This document shows positions 1-10,854 of a stretch of 64,000 nt of DNA, piece after piece. The notes under the pieces are model-generated. The model was not told the origin of the DNA, did no database searches, and worked only from the letters and a program-made list of their open reading frames with translations. How positions within the stretch are numbered: position 1 is the stretch's first letter; every line of letters begins with the position of its first letter. Both the position numbers and the translations under genes were made by a program. Source of the stretch: Mytilus trossulus (lineage: Eukaryota > Mollusca > Bivalvia > Mytilida > Mytilidae); contig NC_086373.1 of NCBI RefSeq assembly GCF_036588685.1, positions 4,712,001 through 4,776,000 on the forward strand. The letters run 5' to 3'.

Positions 1-687
1 AAATCCGAGAACGACCTTTATCTTGGTTTAACTATACCCCTCATTGGTTGTCATTGTGAAAAGGTTTGGGATATCAAAATTTGAATATTTCCTTACGTAA
101 GTTGTTGATATATTTGCAACGAAACTTTCTATTTTTTTCTGTTTGGACAATTTTTATAAGCCGGATTGTAATGTTGTCTTTTCTTCTTCTTAATAACGCT
201 CGGTTTTACTTTGAACACCATGTATTCGCCAGTATTGAAGCCTTGTTGGCACAAAGAAGAAGAAGGAGAAGTAGTCCTGTGTAATAAAACAAGATATAAA
301 CACTCTACGAAAACTGGCATTAAATTTCAAATTTATTGAAAAAAATACATTCGTATAATCTTGTTACTTAATCCAATTTAAATTCAATTAAATTGTCTTA
401 TATTAGTACTTTTGTTAAAATATAAACCTATCTGTAAACTAAAAGTTTAATGAGGGTAAACTAGATTTAAATCTTTTAAATAACAAATTTAAACTTGTAT
501 TATTTTTCAAATAATTAACAAATTTAAAAACCCATAAATCGGAATTAAACTCAAGAAAATTTGAAATTTAACAAAAGCATTAAATTTTCATAAACTACTT
601 AAATAATTCTTCGTAAATCAGAAGTTAAATTTAAAACTAGAAATTTAATATGAGAATAAATTTTGTAAACGTATCATTTCATGCAGT
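1..687. other. AT-rich sequence, no gene seen
   Basis: Very AT-rich. Short open frames overlap each other on both strands and show no domain or splice context. I see no gene or clear repeat before the retrozyme array begins. Confidence 0.6.
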
Positions 688-843
688 GGAATTTATAAAA
701 ATGACCATATAATTGATATTCCTGTCAACTCCGAAGTGCTGACTACTGGGCTGGTGATACCCTCGGGGACGAAACGTCCCCCAGCAGTGGCATCGACTCA
801 GTGGTGTAAATAGTTATCAAAGGTACTAGGATTATAATTTAAT

Positions 844-888
844 ACGCCAGACGCGCGTTTCGTCTACATAAGACTCATCAGTGACGCT
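844..888 (-). ncRNA. Hammerhead ribozyme (array 1, unit 1), intact core
   Basis: The minus strand reads stem I strand GCGUCA, core CUGAUGA, stem II GUC-UUAUGUA-GAC, core GAAA, a loopless stem III (ACGC/GCGU), cleavage triplet GUC, then UGGCGU closing stem I (six pairs with two wobbles). All core positions are present. The very short stem III is typical of minimal hammerheads that may act as dimers. Predicted cleavage is after the GUC. Confidence 0.88.
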
Positions 889-1200
889 CAGATCAAAATA
901 GTTAAAAGTAAAACAAGTACAAAGTTGAAGAGCATTGAATAGCCAAAATTCCAAAAAGTTGTGCAAAATACACCTAAGGTAATCTATTCCTGGGATACGA
1001 AAATCCTTAGTTTTTTTTTTCAAAAATTCAAAGTTTTGTAACAGGAAATTTATAAAAATGACCATATAATTGATATTCATGTCAACACCGAAGTGCTGAC
1101 TACTGGGCTGGTGATACCCTCGGGGACGAAACGTCCACCAGCAGTGGCATCGACCCTGTGGTGTAAATAGTTATCAAAGGTACTAGGATTATAATTTAAT

Positions 1201-1245
1201 ACGCCAGACGCGCGTTTCGTCTACATAAGACTCATAAGTGACGCT
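1201..1245 (-). ncRNA. Hammerhead ribozyme (array 1, unit 2), core mutated
   Basis: Same layout as unit 1, but the plus strand has CTCATAAG for CTCATCAG, so the core reads CUUAUGA instead of CUGAUGA. The invariant G5 is lost, so this copy is predicted not to cleave. Stems and cleavage triplet are unchanged. Confidence 0.8.
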
Positions 1246-1555
1246 CAGATCAAAATAGTTAAAAGTAAAACAAGTACAAAGTTGAAGAGCATTGAATAGC
1301 CAAAATTCCCAAAAGTTGTGCAAAATACAGCTAAGGTAATCTATTCCTGGGATACGAAAATCCTTAGGTTTTTTTCAAAAATTCAAAGTTTTGTAACAGG
1401 AAATTTATAAAAATGACCATATAATTGATATTCCTGTCAACCCCGAAGTGCTGACTACTGGGCTGGTGATACCCTCGGGGACGAAACGTCCCCCAGCAGT
1501 GGCATCGACCCAGTGGTATTAATATTTATCAAAGGTACAAGGATTATAATTTAAT

Positions 1556-1600
1556 ACGCCAGACGCGCGTTTCGTCTACATAAGACTCATCAGTGACGCT
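1556..1600 (-). ncRNA. Hammerhead ribozyme (array 1, unit 3), intact core
   Basis: Identical core and stems to unit 1: CUGAUGA, three-pair stem II, GAAA, ACGC/GCGU stem III, GUC cleavage triplet. Confidence 0.87.
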
Positions 1601-1911
1601 CAGATCAAAAAAGTTAAAAGCCAAACAAGTACAAAGTTGAAGAGCATTGAATAGCCAAAATTCCAAAAAGTTGTGCAAAATACAGCTAAGGTAATCTATT
1701 CCTGGGATACGAAAATCCTTAGGTTTTTTTTCAAAAATTCAAAGTTTTGTAACAGGGAATTTATAAAAATGACCATATAATTGATATTCCTGTCAACTCC
1801 GAAGTGCTGACTACTGGGCTGGTGATACCCTCGGGGACGAAACGTCCCCCAGCAGTGACATCGACTCAGTGGTGTAAATAGTTATCAAAGGTACTAGGAT
1901 TATAATTTAAT

Positions 1912-1956
1912 ACGCCAGACGCGCGTTTCGTCTACATAAGACTCATCAGTGACGCT
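1912..1956 (-). ncRNA. Hammerhead ribozyme (array 1, unit 4), intact core
   Basis: Identical core and stems to unit 1. Cleavage here and at the unit 3 site would release a 356 nt monomer. Confidence 0.87.
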
Positions 1957-2269
1957 CAGATCAAAATAGTTAAAAGTAAAACAAGTACAAAGTTGAAGAG
2001 CATTGAATAGCCAAAATTCCAAAAAGTTGTGCAAAATACAGCTAAGGTAATCTATTCCTGGGATACGAAAATCCTTAGTTTTTTTTTCTCAAAAATTCAA
2101 AGTTTTGTAACAGGAAATTTATAAAAATGACCATATAATTGATATTCCTGTCAACTCCGAAGTGCTGACTACTGGGCTGGTGATACCCTCGGGGACGAAA
2201 CGTGCCCCAGCAGTGGCATCGACCCAGTGGTGTAAATAGTTATCAAAGGTACTAGGATTATAATTTAAT

Positions 2270-2300
2270 ACGTCAGACGCGCGTTTCGTCTACATAAGAC
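2270..2300 (-). ncRNA. Truncated hammerhead ribozyme (array 1, unit 5)
   Basis: The GAAAC, stem III and cleavage half is present, with CGTCAG instead of CGCCAG at the start of stem I. Everything from the CUGAUGA box outward is deleted: the sequence jumps from CTACATAAGAC to AACATTCCC, which is internal unit sequence. The deletion removes the CUGAUGA half, so this copy cannot be active. Confidence 0.75.
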
Positions 2301-2492
2301 AACATTCCCAAAGTTGTGCCAAATACAGCTGAGGTAATCTAGTCCTGGAATAAGAAAATCCTTAAGTTTTTTTTCAAAAATTCAAAGTTTTGTAACACAT
2401 TTCCAGTTTATTTGGTTAGATTCAGTAGTTCACAGAAGGTCTGAGCTTGAAGTGGGTGTAGAAGACAAACAGAAAGGGGTAGACAGCAAAGG

Positions 2493-2687
2493 GTGCCGAG
2501 AGATCCCAAATCAAATGGCAAAATAAAAAATATGAGAGACGTGCAGGAGCTGAACAAAGAGGACCCTAATGGTTATGAAAACTTACTGAAAGTAAAGAAG
2601 GCTGCTGCATTGTTATGGGAGTCTGACTGCTCTTTTCTTCAAACTGAGGTTTGTCACTCGATTAGTACAGGTACTGGATACATGTAG
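2493..2687 (+). CDS. Short exon-like open frame, unrecognised
   Basis: A 64-codon frame starting MPRDPKSNGKIKNMRDVQEL. Its composition looks more protein-like than the surrounding AT-rich frames (charged N-terminus, then KKAAALLWESDC). An overlapping frame just upstream is also open for about 40 codons and could be the same exon with a frameshift. A donor-like GAG/GTTTGT lies near 2646-2651. I do not recognise the product. It could be a relic of a host gene or of a mobile element; there is no neighbouring exon to support it. Confidence 0.2.
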   Translation: MPRDPKSNGKIKNMRDVQELNKEDPNGYENLLKVKKAAALLWESDCSFLQTEVCHSISTGTGYM

Positions 2688-2699
2688 CAATATACAAAC

Positions 2700-3310
2700 A
2701 TTTAAACATCCCCTTTTCCTTGTTTTTTTACAAGTTAGGCCTACTATTTGTGTCATAAAAAATTGCAAAAATACAGACACGTACTGTACATATAAGGATT
2801 TGTGTACAGTTAAAGATAAATTGTGATATATCTATTTGTGCAGAAGCAAATTATGAGAGTTCATCAGATCTGTACACATTTTTAGAGAATTGTTTTGTAG
2901 TCATTAATACTCGTGTACGGCCGAGAAGAGATGGAAGAGTGGTCGCATGTAGTCGAGTAGAGATCGGGTATTGGTCGATTTGATCTGGGGTGAAAAAAAT
3001 GTAGAAGTCGCTATGATCATAAAGCGATCTGACATTGGTCGAGTTAGTCTGGACCACATATCGTAAAGGTTGGCGTTAAACGGAAAATGATAAGATATTA
3101 GTCGAGAAAAGATCGAAATGATCGAGTACTGATTGGTAAACTGTTTGTATCCATATCAAACTTAATCTCTACACGATTCTTTCCCTATCAATTCGACCGC
3201 TTCTCGACGAATTCTCGATGTAATGATTGAAGTTTTAAAAAAAATATTACGAATTTGAGTAATCAGAGAGGTTGGAGACCATTAATTTCAACCATAGGAA
3301 AAAAAATAAA
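2700..3310. other. AT-rich sequence with repeated TCGA/GATCG motifs, no gene seen
   Basis: Between about 2900 and 3220 short words such as GTCGAGTAG, AGATCG and TGGTCGA recur irregularly on both strands, suggesting a degenerate simple-repeat tract. No coding signal. Confidence 0.4.
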
Positions 3311-3317
3311 TGCATGT

Positions 3318-3545
3318 TAACAATCTTAAATAAAGGCAACAGTAGTATACCGCTGTTCATAACTCATAAATCCATGGACAAAAAACAAAATCGGGGTAAA
3401 AAACTAAAACTGAGGGAAACGCATTAAATATTAGAGGAGAACAACGACCCAACATTGAAATGTAACACCCACAGAAACGGACTAAGCATTAGACACAATC
3501 CTATGAGAATAACAAATATAACATTGCATGAACAGTAAAAAAAGA
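3318..3545 (-). repeat. Dispersed repeat, family B, reverse orientation
   Basis: Starts AATAAAGGCAACAGTAGTAT and continues through a stretch related to CTAAAACTGAGGGAAACGC. The same sequence recurs, in one orientation or the other, at 14455-14590, 17613-18003, 24717-25145, 25216-25400, 37626-37660 and 47395-47480. I know it as a common mussel interspersed sequence; I cannot assign a TE class. Confidence 0.65.
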
Positions 3546-3652
3546 ACATTGCATGAACAGTAATTCACTAAAATTTAAATAAATGAATCGGCAAAATTCT
3601 TAGTAAGATTTAAAAGTAAACATCTTCTTATTTCTATATCACCTCAGAGATA

Positions 3653-3750
3653 CATCTTCGCTAGCCAAGAGTTACGATCCACCACCCTCCTCTCCTCGTC
3701 GAAAGGAGGGAAGTGGATCGTAACCCTTGGCTAGTGAAAATGCAAAGATG
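3653..3750. repeat. Long hairpin / foldback
   Basis: The left arm (CATCTTCGCTAGCCAAGAG and on to about 3691) is mirrored by the right arm ending GGCTAGTGAAAATGCAAAGATG at 3750. Arms are about 40 nt with a few mismatches around a short C/T-rich centre. It fits a tiny MITE or foldback; no target duplication was identified. Confidence 0.65.
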
Positions 3751-5149
3751 AGACATAAATAATTAGGATCAAAGATTGTAAGAAAGGTAACTCTGAATTT
3801 AAAAATACCAAAATCAAAATGAAAAAGATCAAATTTAAGCAATACAGCAAAACAAAAACTCTAAGTTGGACCTTGTTTTAAATATGACCTGAAGATTATT
3901 TAAAACCTATTTAATTGAACAAAAATAAGCTATTTAACATTTTTTTTCTTATTTAGTCTTAAATTCTTAAACGGTAAGCGCATTGACCCAAAAAATCAAT
4001 CACAACCTTCTTTTTGTGGTATCAAGATATGGATTTTTTTTCGTATGCAACAATTATGTACAAGTTTACAAAAAGAACATTTCAACAACAATCTAGAGGT
4101 TATTTCAACATTGTAGACAATAAAATCTTGGCAACAATTATTTTTTGTTTCCTGATCTTGTACTTCTAAACAAACTGTCTGTCAAATTTGTCACCATCAT
4201 CTTTGATGTTTGCACGAGACAAAGGAAAGGGCAACAAAATACTCATTTAAGGGCATATGAAGAGTGACAGTCTATTACTGATATGGACAAAGTTTACTTT
4301 TTTGATAGATATTGTCTTGTTGTTGTCTTTTTTGGCCATTTAAATTTCTATCTATCTATTCTATTTTTTAAGATATGAGGAAGAAACGTAACAAACTAGT
4401 AAAATTTGACATGAAAACGCAGAAACTTTAATAAGAAGTCGTCTTATGAGTGCGATCATGCATACTTATTGAGATATATTCTTTGATGTTCGTCATTGCA
4501 ACTTAAACTTTCTCTCTGTTTATTATAATTTTCAAAATAATAGGCAAACAGTGAAAAAAGTAAACTTTGTCATATATGGACAATATCTCCAATAGGAAGT
4601 CACATGACAGTCTCTTTATTTCTAGAATAATTCAAATTTGGTTGTAGGGGTTATTCTGATGGCCTGAAGTTGTTTTGTTTATCATCGCATAGACACAATT
4701 TTGTCATGTTTACCGTGACGTTATCAACGTTTTTCAAGGTAAATTCCGGTTTAAAACAGAATTTAGATTTAAATTATAAGAAATGAATGATATATTTTTT
4801 CTGTCTATTCGAAATAACATATAAAATGTGGTGCAGATTTTGAAATTACTTCAATGTGAATCACATTTTTGATGTTTTCATAGACAGAAAATATCTGACA
4901 GTAATTCATTAGATAACATGTTATCAAATGAATGATAGACTATACAACAGTAAAATGATTTCCACCGTCCTACACTTTATTCTTTTGGTCTACACCAGCT
5001 GGTATGTACCTATCCGAAAGCACATACAGTTAAACATAAACATTTTCTCTACTCATATACATCTTACCATACACAAAACTAAATAATGATAATTTCAGGA
5101 ATAGTTTTCATAATATATATAATGTAACTTCCGTTTGATTTGTTTTAAA
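3751..5149. other. AT-rich, no gene; contains an 18-bp perfect inverted repeat
   Basis: No coding signal. GACAAAGTTTACTTTTTT at 4286-4303 is perfectly inverted at 4554-4571, and the sequences around both arms share further imperfect symmetry (roughly 4240-4615), compatible with a decayed MITE. Confidence 0.5.
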
Positions 5150-5212
5150 CTAGTCATTTTTGGGACCCTTTATAGCTTGTTGTTCGATGTGAGCCAAGTC
5201 TCTGTGTTGAAT
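5150..5212 (+). repeat. Fragment of dispersed repeat family D
   Basis: Matches the part of the repeat at 48896-48980 containing CCCTTTATAGCTTGTTGTTC, and is cut off where the retrozyme relic begins. Confidence 0.6.
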
Positions 5213-5400
5213 ACATAGTTATCAAAGGTACTAGGATTATAATTTAGTACGCCAGGCGCGCGTTTCGTCTACATTACTATCATTAGTGACGATTATATCA
5301 AAATATTTATAAACCTAAACAGGTACAAAATTGAAGATGATTGAGGATCCAAAATTCCAAAAAGTTGTGCCAAATACTGCTAAGGTAATCTATGCCTGAC
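5213..5400 (-). mobile_element. Retrozyme relic, single partial unit
   Basis: Begins with TAGTTATCAAAGG, the same boundary as arrays 3 and 4, and runs through the ribozyme and the TTCCAAAAAGTTGTGCC segment, stopping at about 5400, short of a full unit. In minus-strand sense it has the 3' end but lacks the 5' part, like a 5'-truncated retrotransposed copy. It lies within a family D repeat. Confidence 0.75.
5249..5293 (-). ncRNA. Decayed hammerhead ribozyme
   Basis: Core CUGAUGA reads CUAAUGA, stem II is mutated (GACTCA region replaced by CTATCA) and the cleavage triplet is GCC instead of GUC. Recognisable by position and by the preserved GAAACGCGCG block; predicted inactive. Confidence 0.65.
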
Positions 5401-6049
5401 AATGGACGAAATTTTATTGTGGAACAATTATAAAAGTCCAAATTCATCCATCCTTCCTGTTTATATCTTTGAACGCTTCTCTGACAATTCTCTTTATTTG
5501 TCTTTTTGTAAACCTTGAACTTGTCAAACACTAAGATATCGACAAAAGATAAGTTATTTGCTGATTGACAAAAAGGTACAAGCTTGATAGCTATCTCTAA
5601 TAAACTAATGCATAAATATAGTTAATTTTTATTTTAACATTTATGTTAACTGTAAAATTTCATTACAATAGTAATAAACCTGCCTGTCATATACGCCTTT
5701 AATCTATTAATTCCAAACATTCTGTTTAAGGTAATCTTCATTTTCAGATGTCTTTAAAAACAACCATCATTTTTCAGCCCAATGGTTAACGTTTAACACA
5801 GATGACAGGACTTCTAAAACGCCGGATTGCAAAGGTATCTCCAAACTATTGTTTTTGTTTAAGTTGCAAATTATTGCATTTATGTGACACGAAAAGACTT
5901 TTGAAGACTCATTTTAAATGTAACCATTTTGTTAAAGTAAATTAAATGTGATTGAAAAAAATACTAAATCAAAACGTTTTGAAGAATCAGTAGGTTTTAC
6001 TGAATTTGGACTTATTGTCAATGCCTTTGCTTAATGAATTCTGCAAACA
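5401..6049. other. No gene seen
   Basis: AT-rich sequence without coding, repeat or RNA signal that I can support. Confidence 0.5.
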
Positions 6050-6412
6050 TTGCCAAGTCTTCCTTTGTTCTTTAATCCGATTTATCTTCTTTTGGTTTAT
6101 CTGGAATGTATATATCATAAGAAAATAATAAGCAAGCTCGTCACCCTTCCACATCTAAGAGGTGTTCCATACAAAAACAAAGATCTAAATGAGTTATGTT
6201 CACAAAGAATATTTTCCTTGCAATTAAAGCTTGACAAAAGCAAAATAATAAGCAAGCTCGTCACCCTTCCACATCTAAGAGGTGTTCCATACAAAAACAA
6301 AGATCTAAATGAGTTATGTTCACAAAGAATATTTGCCTTGCAATTAAAGCTTGACAAAAGCAAAGGTCCACTTGTAAAGGGTGATGCATTTAAACATACT
6401 TTGTGTCCATAG
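6050..6412 (+). CDS. Hypothetical ORF with a 40-residue in-frame tandem duplication
   Basis: An open frame of 120 codons. Residues from about 25 to 104 are two nearly identical 40-residue blocks (each containing VTLPHLRGVPYKNKDLNEL), followed by a short tail GPLVKGDAF. The DNA period is exactly 120 bp with only two visible base differences, so the duplication is recent and keeps the frame. The block looks more like real protein than neighbouring frames. The product is not recognised, the nominal start is not well supported, and it may be part of an exon or of a mobile element. Confidence 0.3.
   Translation: MPSLPLFFNPIYLLLVYLECIYHKKIISKLVTLPHLRGVPYKNKDLNELCSQRIFSLQLKLDKSKIISKLVTLPHLRGVPYKNKDLNELCSQRIFALQLKLDKSKGPLVKGDAFKHTLCP
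6121..6360 (+). repeat. Two-copy 120-bp tandem duplication
   Basis: 6121-6240 and 6241-6360 align without gaps and differ at two positions (6121 against 6241, and TTTTCC against TTTGCC near 6214/6334). Confidence 0.9.
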
Positions 6413-6756
6413 AAGGCTTTTTCGAAGAAAGAATTTTATAATTTCACCTTTTTTCACTGTACCGGACACACTGTAAAAAGACTTTGAAGTGCCTTCCCTG
6501 GATTCCGTGAAATACTTGATGGAACACCCTATATGTAAATGAGTTTTTGTCAAAGAGGAAATAAACTATACATAAAATAGAAAAGAGCAAATTTTGGAAG
6601 CCACATGTAGGATATCGTTGACATCAAATATAAAATTACATACCGTGCGGTGACCTATAGTTAACTGATGTACTTTCATTTTACTATTCAGAAATGAATT
6701 TGAATATGTATCTTGACCATTTACTTTTTTGCTTTTTTAGAAACCTAAGGTCTGTT

Positions 6757-6863
6757 ACGAACATGAATTAATGACACGTAATCGGCCAGAATAATACAAC
6801 AAATGCCGGAAAAATTACTATGTGTATTTCAGTTCCGATCAACTGTCATTAATTCATGTTCGT
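6757..6863. repeat. 107-bp element bounded by a 20-bp perfect inverted repeat
   Basis: ACGAACATGAATTAATGACA at 6757-6776 is exactly inverted at 6844-6863. The interior has no coding potential. Probably a miniature inverted-repeat element. Confidence 0.65.
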
Positions 6864-8739
6864 TTAAAACTCCTCTTTTACAATAGAAGAAATAGTAAAA
6901 GTTACCTTATTGCTAACAATTTTACAAATGTCATTTAAAAATCATGTCTTAAAATTGAAATTTATATTGAAATTCAGTGGACCGTATAATTCGTTAGAGT
7001 TTAAGAAATAGAGTTGTCTCTTTTATTTGACTAAGTCAAAGAGTATCTTCAGTTTAACAAAAAATCTCTGAATTGTTAAAAAAACAAACAAATTTCAATG
7101 ACTTCATTTATTCGTGTTGTTAACGATTAACTTGTTGACTGGTTAATTGTCAGAAGGCCCAAACATAAAATATGAAACACCTAAAAACTCTAACCGGTTA
7201 ACCAGAGTTTTATACTGATTGCAATTGTTAACATAAAAACCATTCTCAATCTTACAAAATTAGATAGCACGACAACTTGTCGAACACGTTGGGATTAGAT
7301 CTAAAAGTAAACATAATCAGGACGTATGTATTTGTTTGTTAGTTACATTTTACGATGTATGTCATTAATTCATTTTTTTAAATTTGATATTGAGAAGACT
7401 TATATGTAAATACGACATCTCCTCTATCGTGTAAGGTTTTGTAATAACATTAATGTATATTTATAGGTCCGTTTCTGTGTGTGTTGCGTTTGTGTCTTCA
7501 ATTAGTCGTTACATAATATTGTTTATTTGTAGAGTGTTAAAGATAAAGTCTTAAAACATCAATTTAACTACCAGTTAACCAATTAATCGATTGAAAGATT
7601 ATTCGAGTATTCGGTTAGTCAAAACTGTTCGACTTTAAAACACTATGTTTTGGTAACAAATATTACCTTTTCCACAAATTGCCGAATAACCAAATGCAAT
7701 TATCGCTAATAGACATGCAATGCCCCGCCATACTTCCTTGTACGTATGATGTTCCAACTATAAAAATAGAAACAAATCTTATAATGTATGTGTTATATTT
7801 TCTATTTTGCCAATTAGAAATTTCAAAATATATCATTACATAATATATGCAAATAGAATCAACTTCGATCGAACGTCGACACTTATATAATTGAATGAAC
7901 ATACTTAATATGGTATGGGTGTCTTCTGCCATTTTGAATTATAATATAAAAGCTGAACACAATAGGCCTACATTTCAAATTAATGTAATTTTGTCATTAT
8001 CATTAAAACATGTTTACCACGATACATTTTCTTTGTTTGATTTTACATTTTGTAGCTTAAAAATGAGTTTGGTGACCAACTATTTTAATCGTACTTTTGA
8101 TTTTAACACTACTGTACCCCTATTTTTGACTATTTTATCTTTTATGTCTGTTTGTTTTATTTAGCATCGTTGTCAATATAGTTGAATTTTATGCAACTGT
8201 CATACAAGTGAGAAGTTTAACAAGCTATAACCACCATTTACTACATAAGAACCTCTGCCTTTATAGTTAAAACAGGATTAGCCTATAAAGAATTTTCCAG
8301 CGAATCGTACCTTTAAACTTGTACTTGTTAAAAAATGTTCGTGGTACAATCCTATGTGTATTTTTTGCAAATAGGTTTCAATGTTATTTACGCACAATTA
8401 GAATGAACAGGATTGGTTTTGCTGTAGTTATTTGGGACATCTTGAATTTCTTTATCAATCATTAGGATGAAGTAACATATTTTGACTGCTATAAGACATC
8501 TCAGATTTTTTTTCATTGTAGAAACTATCCAGATTTGATTGGAACTGCCTATTCATGTATTGTTTTATATTTTTGGTAATACGATATTTCCCCCCTAATT
8601 CAATCATTTTTAGATCTATATTTATATATCTATTTTATCATATCTTTTTATTATAAAAGTCTGTCTTTCATTTGTAACACCGGTAAAAATTAACCATTAT
8701 ATCCTTTTCAATCGTTTTATACTATAAATCAACATATGT
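6864..8739. other. No gene seen; one dispersed-repeat fragment
   Basis: AT-rich with scattered GGTTAACC-type words at 7130-7630. About 8095-8225 (from TACCCCTATTTTTGACTATT to CATACAAGTGAGAAGTTTAA) is a shorter, diverged copy of the repeat at 43010-43290 (family C). Confidence 0.5.
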
Positions 8740-9339
8740 GTTAATAAAATAAATTGCATATGCATAACTAATGAATATATGTTCATTATTGAGTTTTTGT
8801 TAAAAAAAAAATATATATGTACCATAACAGTTAAAAATGTATTTAAAAAAAAACAAAAAAGGTATTTGAAAAACAAAATATGTATTTATAAAATCCAAAT
8901 ATTCAATAATTAAATCAAAATGTTCATTCATTATATCAAAATGTTCATTCGTAATATCAAAATATTCATTCATTATATCAAAATAGTGATAAATTAGATA
9001 TTAAAAAGATCAAATATGACGTAGATTCATAAAATCTAAATAATCATTCATTAAATACAAACCTTAATCATAAAATAATATATATGTATGTTCTTAAAAT
9101 TTATAAATATGTTCAATAATTTGAATCATTGGATTGCTAAAGCGACTTCACCCTTACACTAGCCGGCTTTCGTACAAAAGAAACGACATATCCAATGATT
9201 CAAATTATGAAACGTATTAATGAATTTTGAGAACATAAATATGTCATTTATTAATTAATATATTGATTATATGAATAAATGTTTTGATTCTATGAATTAT
9301 TATTTTGATTTTATGAATCAATATTTGGATTTTATTTAT
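8740..9339. repeat. Large AT-rich palindrome, left arm and centre
   Basis: The centre is a perfect 19-bp inverted repeat (ATAATTTGAATCATTGGAT at 9116-9134, inverted at 9190-9208) around a 55-bp GC-richer spacer. Outward, both sides carry matching iterated motifs such as AAATCCAAATATT against AATATTTGGATTTT and ATATCAAAATGTTCATTC. The right arm is interrupted at 9340 and appears to resume at 10855. Confidence 0.6.
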
Positions 9340-9524
9340 ATAATAGTTCTTGAAAAACTGGTCATTATCGTGATATATGGACTGCCCACAGGACAGTGGT
9401 ATTGACTAAGATAGTGATAATGACTGAGCCGAAGGCGAGGTCCTTATCGCTGTCGCAGTCGAAACCACTGTACTACGGGTAGTCCATGTATCCCGATAAT
9501 GACAAGTTTTTCAAGAACTATTAT
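9340..9524. mobile_element. Foldback / MITE, 185 bp
   Basis: ATAATAGTTCTTGAAAAAC at 9340-9358 is exactly inverted at 9506-9524, and pairing continues inward (TCATTATCG, TGGACT, CAGTGGT) so that nearly the whole element can fold on itself. It interrupts the right arm of the palindrome. Confidence 0.7.
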
Positions 9525-9795
9525 GTTTATTTCATTGAGAAACCATGTTTTGGAAAATTCTCATAAATTCAAAACGCCTAAAGCGAACTCGAGTAGTTGT
9601 ACGATTTCTATAGCAAAGAGTGAAGACCAGTCGTAGTAATACTGCCATTCATTTTAGTGCAACTTTTCAGTATATAAATTCTTAATTAAGTTCTCTTTAA
9701 TTTTAAAATTAACTAAAAAATATAATAAACAATTCAACAACTTAAATGTAATATTAAAAACAGGAACATGTTTTATAAAGGGTACATCATTCTAA

Positions 9796-9917
9796 ACAGA
9801 GAAACCACGCCCACCGGTCATTAACAGAGAAACCACGCCCCAACAGTCATTATCAAACGGAAACCACGCCCCTACGGTCATTATCAGACGTAAACGAAGC
9901 CCCACCGGTCCATATCA
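9796..9917 (+). repeat. Minisatellite, about four 31-bp units
   Basis: Variants of GAAACCACGCCCCACCGGTC followed by ATTATCA recur four times with diverging sequence. 9525-9795 and 9918-10017 hold nothing else I can support. Confidence 0.7.
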
Positions 9918-10017
9918 TGTAAAAGTTCATTAACGACCGGTTTTCTGGTCCGTTTTGTTCTGTTAATGACCGATAGAATTTATTACTAAAGATTAATGAA
10001 TGTCATGTGACCCCTTT

Positions 10018-10815
10018 TTAGCTCACCTGGCCCAAAGAGCCAAGTGAGCTTTTCTCATCACTTTGCGTCCGTCGTCCGTCGTCCGTCGTCGTCCGGCGTT
10101 AGCTTTTACAAAAATCTTCTCCTCTGAAACTACTGGGCCAAATCAAACCAAACTTGGCCCCAATCATCATTGGGGTATCTAGTTTAAAAAATGTGTGGCG
10201 TGACCCGGTCAACCAACCAAGATGGCCGCCACGGCTAAAAATAGAACATAGGGGTAAAATGCAGTTTTTGGCTTATAACTCAAAAACCAAAGCATTTAGA
10301 GCAAATCTGACATGGGGTAAAAATGTTTATCAGGTCAAGATCTATTTGCCCAGAAATTTTCAGTTGAATCGGTCAATCGATTGTTGGGTTGCTGCCCCTG
10401 AATTGGTAATTTTGAGGAAATTTTGCTGTTTCTGGTTATTATCTTGAATATTATTATAGATAGAGATAAACTGTAAACATCAATTATGTTCAGCGAAGTA
10501 AGATCTACAAATAAGTCAACATGACCTAAATGGTCAATTGACCCCTTAAGGAGTTATTGCCCGTTATAGTCAATTTTTATCAATTTTCATTAATTTGGTA
10601 AATTTATGTAAATTGTTACCAAATATAGTTCTCTGTTACTAATGGGCAAAGTTCATTATAGATATCATTGTAAGAAGCAAAATCGTTCAGTAAAGTAAGA
10701 AATTCAAACACATCACCATCACCAAAATACAATTTTGTCATGAATCCATTTGTGTCCTTTGTTTAATATGCACATAGACCAAGGTGAGCGACACAGGCTC
10801 TTTAGAGCCTCTAGT
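10018..10815 (+). mobile_element. Common bivalve dispersed element, GCTCACCTGG type
   Basis: Begins TAGCTCACCTGGCCCAAAGA and ends near CCAAGGTGAGCGACACAGGC, giving short inverted ends (GCTCACCTGG / CCAAGGTGAGC). An internal GTCGTCCGTC iteration follows the 5' end. I recognise this as a high-copy, non-coding sequence in many bivalves. A 97-codon open frame at 10154-10447 lies wholly inside and is a by-product. Confidence 0.75.
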
Positions 10816-10854
10816 TATCCAATAAGAGAATCTTATTCTCAACCGATATGAAAT

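Larger units (their letters stand above)
688..2397 (-). mobile_element. Retrozyme array 1: five tandem ~356 bp units with hammerhead ribozymes
   Basis: Five head-to-tail units with a period of 355-358 bp; the landmark GACTACTGGGC recurs at 741, 1098, 1453, 1809 and 2167. Each unit carries on the minus strand a hammerhead ribozyme or its remnant, a hairpin with arms GGGGACG/CGTCCCC, and a hairpin closed by a cUUCGg-type loop. Both array ends fall at the same point of the unit (AATTTATAAAAATG at the left, TTTTGTAACA at the right), so a whole number of units is present. Small non-autonomous retroelements made of tandem ribozyme monomers (retrozymes) are known in metazoans including bivalves. They encode no protein and are thought to move as circular RNAs using another element's reverse transcriptase. 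The unit contains no long ORF. Confidence 0.85.

Noticed and set aside
688-2397. Regular repeats as a CRISPR-like array
   Set aside because: Units are long tandem repeats without spacers, in a eukaryotic genome.
10154-10447. 97-codon frame in the common bivalve element
   Set aside because: Lies wholly inside a high-copy non-coding repeat; no domain.
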